Source: Planctomycetaceae bacterium
Lineage (GTDB): Bacteria; Planctomycetota; Planctomycetia; Pirellulales; Pirellulaceae
Assembly (NCBI GenBank): GCA_015490875.1
Contig: WFWZ01000110.1
Span: forward strand, 1-38,451
Direction: 5' to 3'
Length of the DNA stretch: 38,451 nt
The number at the start of each line of letters is the position of its first letter. Position 1 is the first letter of the stretch. The position numbers and the translations under genes are program-made. Below are positions 33,114 to 38,451 of this stretch, piece by piece. The notes under the pieces were generated by a model. The model did not search any database, was not told the origin of the DNA, and worked only from the letters and a program-made list of their open reading frames with translations.

Positions 33114-34856
33114 TTATTCTTCGGCGTCGTCCGAAAAAGGAGAAGGAAGAGGCTTTTTGCGTTTCTTTGGCGTCTTTGTCTTCCCGGGTGCTTTCTGCGC
33201 CTTTTTTTTCGCAGGTGCGCCTGGCGTTTTAGGTGGTTCGGGGCATCCCTCGATGCTACCCCAGATTGTGACAGTTCTCTTGTCCGTCTTATGCGAAGCC
33301 CCCGACTGAAGAGCGCGGTGTAGTTTCCATATTTCGAAAGGGCCATCGAATTTGCGCTCATAGATTGCCGTTTCGCGGAACCCCCAACGCTTGTATGTGA
33401 TCCGTAGACGCATCTCGGAAGAGGCCTTCCACACGAAAGTATTCTTGAATTGCTTCTTGCCCTTCCATGGTGCACCGCTAATCACACTCTTATTGTCCAT
33501 GTTAAGATACACATACCAGGTGTCGGCACCCGTACTTGTTCCCTTGATTTGGTACTTGTTCAGGAGCAACGAACAGGTGATATTGCGATCGAACGACCTG
33601 AGGAGATCCAAGACTTTCTTGCGAATCTGAGGATCGGGAATATCATGTTCTGCAAGCCTTTCTGCTGCGCGATAGCTGTTGGCGGTTGCAACGATGTCCT
33701 CGAAATACTGGCGAACGACATCTTCGTCAGGCGGTGGAGGAGGACCAGTTCCCTCGATTCCTGTTGGTAGTCCAATTCCGTGGCTAATGCACCAAGCCTT
33801 CAGCTGGTCGACACGTTCTTGTTCAACCTCGAGTTGTTCTTTCGCTCCATCCAAACGCTTTTTCACGTCCTGCAGTTTTTTCTCCGCCTCACTTTTCGCT
33901 TTCTGGAGACTGGCGGTCTCGCCATTTGCTTTGCTAAGTTCGTTGTCGAGTCTTGCGACTTTTCGCTGCCCGGTCATCCACGTCGGTCCGAAGCCGATCA
34001 CTATTCCGACCAGCAGAGATAGGATTCCTATGGTCCATTGTCGTTTCTTGAACAAGTCGCACGACGTCGCGAGCCACGCTTCCCGGACGTCTCTCCAGGA
34101 CGACCAAGGTGCAGCGCCGGCGTCGGCGGACTTAAGGAGCTTGGTGATGCGCGGCGACTTCGATCCTCGTGTGTGCTCCTGGATCGTCTCGATGATCTTT
34201 CGCAGATGGATCCACGGAGCCTGCTGGGGCAGCGCTTCGCCGCCGCATGCGTTGCCGGGCTCGAGGGCGTTTCGCAAACGGATTCCTTCGTGCGCCAAGA
34301 AGCCGAATGCCGCGCGGCTCAAGACAGCTCTCCGACACTCCGAGACCGAGCCAAAGATCAAGACATCGGACGCCGTCAGATCGCCAAAGACTTCGGCCAT
34401 CCAGACATCCCCGCTGGTCTCTAGTGCCGTCTCCAGTTCGACGAGTCCATAGAGGATCTGATCGACCAAGGCTTCGGAATGGGCCGCGGTCAATGTCCGT
34501 TGAGCGTCCGTGAGGAACCGTTCGAGCGTCAGAGGTGGAGTGTCGCCTTCGAGACGCATTTCCACCACCGTGAGAACGTGGTCGTCGGTCACCTCCGCGT
34601 CGAGGATTTCTGCGACATTGGTGAACTGTCGACGAGACAACACGCAGACGCGCCGCAGAAATCGAGACTCGAGCGATGCCGCGTCCTCGTCGGTCGAAAC
34701 ATCGACAGACTCACGAATTGCATACACCGTGCACGGGTCGGACTCGTCCCCCGAGCGCCGAACCAACTCGGTCCTCCCAGACTCGTATCGTTTCGTCAAG
34801 GCGGCGGCCGTCGACCATCGGTCATCCAGAGAGGAACCATGGGGCACCACGATCAT
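33114..34856 (-). CDS. membrane-anchored pseudokinase-like coiled-coil protein
   Basis: 580 residues. The N-terminal ~250 residues resemble a protein-kinase fold without catalytic competence: LTVVEMRLEGDTPPLTLERFL looks like the hinge region. FGDLTASDVLIFG matches the HRDxKPxN loop, but with His/Arg lost and Asn replaced by Asp. AAFGF sits where DFG should be. A single membrane span follows at about 274-293, then a coiled coil (297-355, Lys/Glu-rich), a proline run (372-376), a globular C-terminal domain (about 378-530) and a Lys/Pro-rich tail (about 545-575). The kinase part would be cytoplasmic and the C-terminal domain extracytoplasmic. The kinase relation is a by-eye call. It is the second gene of the four-gene unit, 23 bp after the lipase-like gene. 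Confidence 0.72.
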   Translation of the reverse strand: MIVVPHGSSLDDRWSTAAALTKRYESGRTELVRRSGDESDPCTVYAIRESVDVSTDEDAASLESRFLRRVCVLSRRQFTNVAEILDAEVTDDHVLTVVEMRLEGDTPPLTLERFLTDAQRTLTAAHSEALVDQILYGLVELETALETSGDVWMAEVFGDLTASDVLIFGSVSECRRAVLSRAAFGFLAHEGIRLRNALEPGNACGGEALPQQAPWIHLRKIIETIQEHTRGSKSPRITKLLKSADAGAAPWSSWRDVREAWLATSCDLFKKRQWTIGILSLLVGIVIGFGPTWMTGQRKVARLDNELSKANGETASLQKAKSEAEKKLQDVKKRLDGAKEQLEVEQERVDQLKAWCISHGIGLPTGIEGTGPPPPPDEDVVRQYFEDIVATANSYRAAERLAEHDIPDPQIRKKVLDLLRSFDRNITCSLLLNKYQIKGTSTGADTWYVYLNMDNKSVISGAPWKGKKQFKNTFVWKASSEMRLRITYKRWGFRETAIYERKFDGPFEIWKLHRALQSGASHKTDKRTVTIWGSIEGCPEPPKTPGAPAKKKAQKAPGKTKTPKKRKKPLPSPFSDDAEE

Positions 34857-34879
34857 TGCTCCTTACTTGTGAAGTGGCC

Positions 34880-36136
34880 TTACTTGTTGGCAGGATTTGG
34901 CGAGGCGGGCAACCGCTCGAGTATCATCTGCAACCATTCCAGGACCTCGTCGTTCGCTCCGGAGATCCTCATCAACTCGATGTGGTTCCGGCGAAACACG
35001 CGTTCGCCGTCATTAGGTCTAAAGAGTGCGCTTTGGAGCGACACAACGCCGTCACCGAGCCCGTCTGACAGTTCAGGTGATTCGAGAAGACGTGTCAGCT
35101 CATCGGCGATCTGAGCGGACGAGCCTCCGTCGCCCAGACGCTCTTCGCGAAGACTGCGCAGGATCGAAAGCCTTTCGGCGTTAGACAGAAAACTTCGATT
35201 CCCGGCAGCCACGTAGTAGCGGACATTCGGAGGCCGGTGGAATGTCTCGAGGGTCTTCAGAAACTCGCTTCCGGGCATCAGGTCGTCGGCCGCTTCGCCC
35301 ATGCCGTCTCGCGTCAGTCGCCGCAGACTGTCGAGTCCCTCGGACGTATGCTTGATCAGTTCGAGCAGAGGATGGTAGCGAGCCAGCGATGATCCCCGAT
35401 GAGGCGTGCCCAACGTGACTAACGCGGAAACGTTGCCCGGGTTGAGCGACGGTTCTTCGAGGCAGTACCGAGCGACCAAGCCGCCCATACTGTGCGCGAC
35501 GAGAACGATCCGCTGGTTCGCCCGCTTGGATTTCCACTCTTTGAGTGCCTGACTCAGGTGCCGCGCCGCGTCGGCCAGTGGCCCGTCGTTCGGGTAGAGA
35601 AAGGGAACGACAGGAATGTCACGGTCGGCGCACGCGTTCGCCAGCGGTTGAATCGTGGCCAGTCCTCCTTCGAGGCCGTGGAGCGCCACGATGACCGTCG
35701 AGCCTTGGACGCGTTCCGGCGGTGTCTGCAGGCCGTACTGGTCCGACCAGTAGTCGTCGGGCACGGCGAGCCATCGCCGGAGTAGCGCCGAAGACTTCTC
35801 TCCGAGCCGTTGGGAAGAAGTTCGAAACTCGATCGTGATCTTCCGGGGTGTGAACGTGACACGGGCCACATCGAGTTGGTCGAGGAGGAGAAGGGACAGA
35901 CGGTCGGCGGGCGTAAGCTGTGCCTTGCGGCGCGTTGTCTTCGGTTGATCCTCGTCCTGGAGGAAGCGACCGACTTGCCGCGCCACGGCACGTGGGTCGT
36001 AACGGCCTTCCTCGTCCAGTTCGATGACGATTCGAAGCGACTCTTTGTCTTTATTGTCGGCCGCAATCACGACGTGACCGAAAGAAATCACGGCTGCGGT
36101 CATCGCGAGACAAAAGGCGAACGGGATCAGGCGCAT
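34880..36136 (-). CDS. secreted lipase-like alpha/beta hydrolase (PGAP1-like)
   Basis: 418 residues with a signal peptide (hydrophobic 4-24, cut near VIAA). About 110 residues of N-terminal extension precede an alpha/beta-hydrolase domain: VALHGLEGG at 150-158 (oxyanion), nucleophile elbow AHSMGG with Ser216, LGTPHRGS at 242-249, then GDGVVS (candidate Asp) and RRNHIELM (candidate His). The pattern fits triacylglycerol lipases or PGAP1-like esterases. It should act in the periplasm or outside. AGGAAA lies upstream of the ATG. First gene of the four-gene unit, followed after 23 bp by the pseudokinase-like gene. Confidence 0.88.
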   Translation of the reverse strand: MRLIPFAFCLAMTAAVISFGHVVIAADNKDKESLRIVIELDEEGRYDPRAVARQVGRFLQDEDQPKTTRRKAQLTPADRLSLLLLDQLDVARVTFTPRKITIEFRTSSQRLGEKSSALLRRWLAVPDDYWSDQYGLQTPPERVQGSTVIVALHGLEGGLATIQPLANACADRDIPVVPFLYPNDGPLADAARHLSQALKEWKSKRANQRIVLVAHSMGGLVARYCLEEPSLNPGNVSALVTLGTPHRGSSLARYHPLLELIKHTSEGLDSLRRLTRDGMGEAADDLMPGSEFLKTLETFHRPPNVRYYVAAGNRSFLSNAERLSILRSLREERLGDGGSSAQIADELTRLLESPELSDGLGDGVVSLQSALFRPNDGERVFRRNHIELMRISGANDEVLEWLQMILERLPASPNPANK

Positions 36137-36434
36137 GGCCAGTCGTTTCCTGATGCATCGTCCACACCGGGCTCGCCACCAACCGCGGCTGCGATTCCGG
36201 CTCTATGGACCTGATTGCGAAAAGACCGAAGAACGTAACAGGCATGTGCTGGGAATTCGCGAATCTTGTAGCTGGGCGCAGTTCCTTCTGAAAGCCATTG
36301 AGATGGGTAGTGCTGTCTGTCGGCCATAGTCCGGGACGACCTTCGAGGAGAGGCTAGATTGCTCATCGTGGAACACAAGACATAACGGCGTTTTTCTTGT
36401 GAGTCGTCCCACCTTCAACGGCCGTACTGTTCGT

Positions 36435-36785
36435 TCAACACCAGCACAACGGCCAGTGCAACAGGCGGCGGTTCGTATGGCCGCGAGAAGATGAAAACGA
36501 AGATGAGGTGGGTTTTCCGTCGGAAATAATCTCCAGAACTTCGACTTCGTTGTTGGATTTGAGCCGCACCAACAACTTCACGTGTTGCGACGTCTCGCAA
36601 ATCACTTTTCCGTCCTCAGTATCGATCGAGCCCGAGAGAATCAGCCCGTAGGGAGTCATGGTCTTACCAGCATGTTGTGCGTCGAACCGGTCGGCCGGAG
36701 ACATTGGTGGACCTGAGCCACATCCGGTAATCGCACCAGCAAGGATGACAGCGATAATCGCCTTGGCAACTCGTTTCCCAAACAT
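36435..36785 (-). CDS. small lipoprotein
   Basis: 116 residues. The signal peptide ends in the lipobox ITGC (Cys22), followed by GSGPPMSPADRFDAQHAGK and a short strand-rich domain (residues about 40-90). The last ~20 residues (Ser-rich, then NRRLLHWPLCWC) look unlike a natural protein end and could come from a frameshift or loss of the original stop. GAGGAA precedes the ATG at 36785. It lies 45 bp after the Tat-signal gene on the same strand and probably shares its transcript. Function unknown. Confidence 0.65.
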   Translation of the reverse strand: MFGKRVAKAIIAVILAGAITGCGSGPPMSPADRFDAQHAGKTMTPYGLILSGSIDTEDGKVICETSQHVKLLVRLKSNNEVEVLEIISDGKPTSSSFSSSRGHTNRRLLHWPLCWC

Positions 36786-36830
36786 GCTGTGTTCCTCGTC
36801 ATTTTGGAGTCATGTAAACAAACAGAAACA

Positions 36831-37754
36831 TCACTTGACGGCCAGCCCGGCATACTCCCTGGCTGCTTTGTCGAGAGCTCTTTCCTGCCAGTCGTGGAGG
36901 CCCCTCAGTTGCTGCCGAAGCAAGCTTTGGAACTCGCTTGCGATTTTATTCCCGATTGTGCTGACGCGCGATGAAATGACCCGCTGAAGACTCGGCCGGG
37001 GATCGTACAAGAGGCCTGCGATGTATTGGATAACGTGTTCGAGTGCCAGGAAGATGAATGTGGGAATCGCCAAAGAATTCGATGAGCGGAATCGCCCGAA
37101 AGGAGCCTCCCAAACACGAATGCTAGACTCGGGCAATACCAATAGGGCGGAACGCCCGATTCCGCCGGCGAGTTGGCTTGGTGTCCAGATCAACGTTGCC
37201 ACACCGGCATCTCGAACGGCGTCGAGGAATATCTTGTGGACAAGGCGCTCAACTCGTTCGACAAACTCGTCAACAGTAAATGACGGCGGATACTCGCGAA
37301 GATGTACGTCCCACGCCTTACCAATCGACTTGCAGCACTCTTCCCAGGCAAGGTCGAGTTCATGGCCAAGATCGTCTGCAAGAGAATACACGTAACTTCG
37401 TATTTCCTCAGGCGTCATCACAGTGCTAAGAAATGACACTATCAGGGCGTTTTCGCGATCTTCACGAGTTCGGAATGCTCGAAGCCTTTCGCGATAGGAG
37501 ACGGAGCATATCTCGTCCACGAATGTTTTCACCCTGAAAGTCTTGGTAGAGAACCACATCCGGATGTTTCGTGTTGCCTGCGGAGGAAGTACAAGAAACT
37601 CGCGGCGAGCTTTCGCAGCAAGATAGGGCCGGACTTCAGTTATGAGTTTCCGAGCCAATCGGTCCTCGGCACCTAAGCCCCGTGCAAAGTAACCAGAAAA
37701 CAGCGCTGTCGCTCCCGCACCGCCTACGAATCTGATGAAATCTCGCCTTTTCAT
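36831..37754 (-). CDS. Tat-signal protein of unknown function
   Basis: 307 residues. The N-terminus KRRDFIRFVGGAGATALFSG carries a twin-arginine motif (RRDFIRF) and hydrophobic core, and the AED after about residue 28 marks a likely cut. The mature part is mostly helical with charged stretches and no recognised catalytic motif. The ATG at 37754 follows AAGGA at eight bases; the 80 codons open upstream are not protein-like. It is expected to be exported folded, possibly with a cofactor. First gene of the minus-strand group that continues with the small lipoprotein. Confidence 0.7.
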   Translation of the reverse strand: MKRRDFIRFVGGAGATALFSGYFARGLGAEDRLARKLITEVRPYLAAKARREFLVLPPQATRNIRMWFSTKTFRVKTFVDEICSVSYRERLRAFRTREDRENALIVSFLSTVMTPEEIRSYVYSLADDLGHELDLAWEECCKSIGKAWDVHLREYPPSFTVDEFVERVERLVHKIFLDAVRDAGVATLIWTPSQLAGGIGRSALLVLPESSIRVWEAPFGRFRSSNSLAIPTFIFLALEHVIQYIAGLLYDPRPSLQRVISSRVSTIGNKIASEFQSLLRQQLRGLHDWQERALDKAAREYAGLAVK

Positions 37755-38451
37755 TGCTCGTCCTTTCCGGACCAAAGACAACTCGAAGTAGACAGACGGA
37801 ACGCAGTCTATCCCGCCAACTCCTCGGACAGATGAATGCAAATCGCCCTTCCGTCTCAGTCTGTCGGTAGTGAGAACAGGGGCGATCGTGTAGCTTTGTC
37901 GTGAACCAACGCGTGCGGAGCCACTGATCCGCCACACTGTTCTGATTGCATTCGAGGGCGAAATCGTAACAGCATGAGACGAGAAAATGTGCAAAAGAAG
38001 CCGCGCTAGTCACTCGGTTGCTCATCCCCGGACAGTGAGGAAAGTCGGACGTCCACACTGGAGGCCATGGTGACTCTAGCGCAGTTGCTGGCGGTGCCCA
38101 TCGTTGTAACGTGTTATTGAAAAAAGATTTGCGGACATGGGTCTGCGCGCCCTGTCCTTGCCGAATTGGCGAATTAGGATCGTCTGTCGGTTGACATCAG
38201 CCCTGCCATCGGCCATCCTAGAGCCACTGAAAGCGTGCCGTTGGTCGGGAGGAGGCGGCGCGTGCATGGTCCGCCTGATGGGCGAAACGATCGTCGGGGC
38301 ACGATCCCCTCGAAGGATTCCGCACAGGCGGACCCTGCTCCAACTTGTCACGAAGTCAGCCATGAGCACTCGTCACAGGAACGCGGTAAATGGTATCCGA
38401 CGATCCGATGGCCGCTGCGCCGACCGGCAACGGTCATCGGCCTGATGAGCT
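37755..38451. other. about 700 bp without a supported gene
   Basis: Open frames of about 100 codons exist on both strands but overlap each other, lack ribosome-binding sites and give peptides without recognisable domains. No tRNA, hairpin followed by a T run, or long repeat was found. The short stretch 38037-38046 resembles an RNase P RNA core motif but has no supporting context (see rejected items). Confidence 0.5.

Noticed and set aside
38020..38110. Possible RNase P RNA: GAGGAAAGTC at 38037-38046 followed by a GGACGTCCAC stretch.
   Set aside because: The 10-mer equals the conserved P RNA core segment, but the other conserved regions (the ACAGAA-type segment and the distal closing strand) are not found in the following 350 bp, and no long-range pairing is visible.
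38137..38445. Partial gene at the right edge of the window.
   Set aside because: Competing frames on both strands of similar length, no start signal and no recognisable domain.

Overview
The window is GC-rich, gene-dense bacterial chromosome and most likely comes from a planctomycete (Pirellulales-like). The reasons are a formylglycine-type sulfatase next to a neutral-ceramidase-like protein, many secreted proteins and lipoproteins, late menaquinone genes of the futalosine type, a pyrophosphate-type phosphofructokinase, and short GC-rich dispersed repeats of a kind common in that phylum. The assignment is inference from gene content. No rRNA, tRNA, CRISPR array, transposase or phage gene was seen.

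Left part (1-10.7 kb): an SDR oxidoreductase, a flavin-reductase-like protein, a translationally coupled pair (ceramidase-like protein, then a double-domain sulfatase), a small zinc-ribbon protein, an alpha/beta hydrolase, two uncharacterised proteins and a SNF2-family ATPase.

Middle part (10.8-22.9 kb): hisD-hisC-hisB, a HicB antitoxin whose HicA partner is broken, and a phosphofructokinase with the PPi-type active-site residues. A PIN-toxin/antitoxin pair follows, sitting exactly between two perfect 44-bp direct repeats. One repeat copy is the 3' end of accC. Then come pepQ-accB-accC (minus strand), a sodium/solute symporter and comB.

Menaquinone part (23.0-28.7 kb): menG, a UbiX-type flavin prenyltransferase and a MqnP-type prenyltransferase overlap by ATGA junctions. 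mqnE follows, separated from them by a MITE-like element with perfect 27-bp terminal inverted repeats. An internally duplicated ABC-2 permease lies 7 bp after mqnE. After it come a decayed DUF4926 fragment and about 400 bp of several tandem and dispersed repeat families.

Right part (29.3-37.8 kb, all minus strand): an apparent four-gene operon encodes a secreted lipase-like hydrolase, a membrane-anchored pseudokinase-like coiled-coil protein, a lipoprotein, and a zinc-ribbon/FHA-like/ABC-ATPase/permease fusion. A Tat-signal protein and a small lipoprotein lie upstream. This operon is the best candidate for an undescribed envelope-associated system. The last ~700 bp hold no gene I can support.
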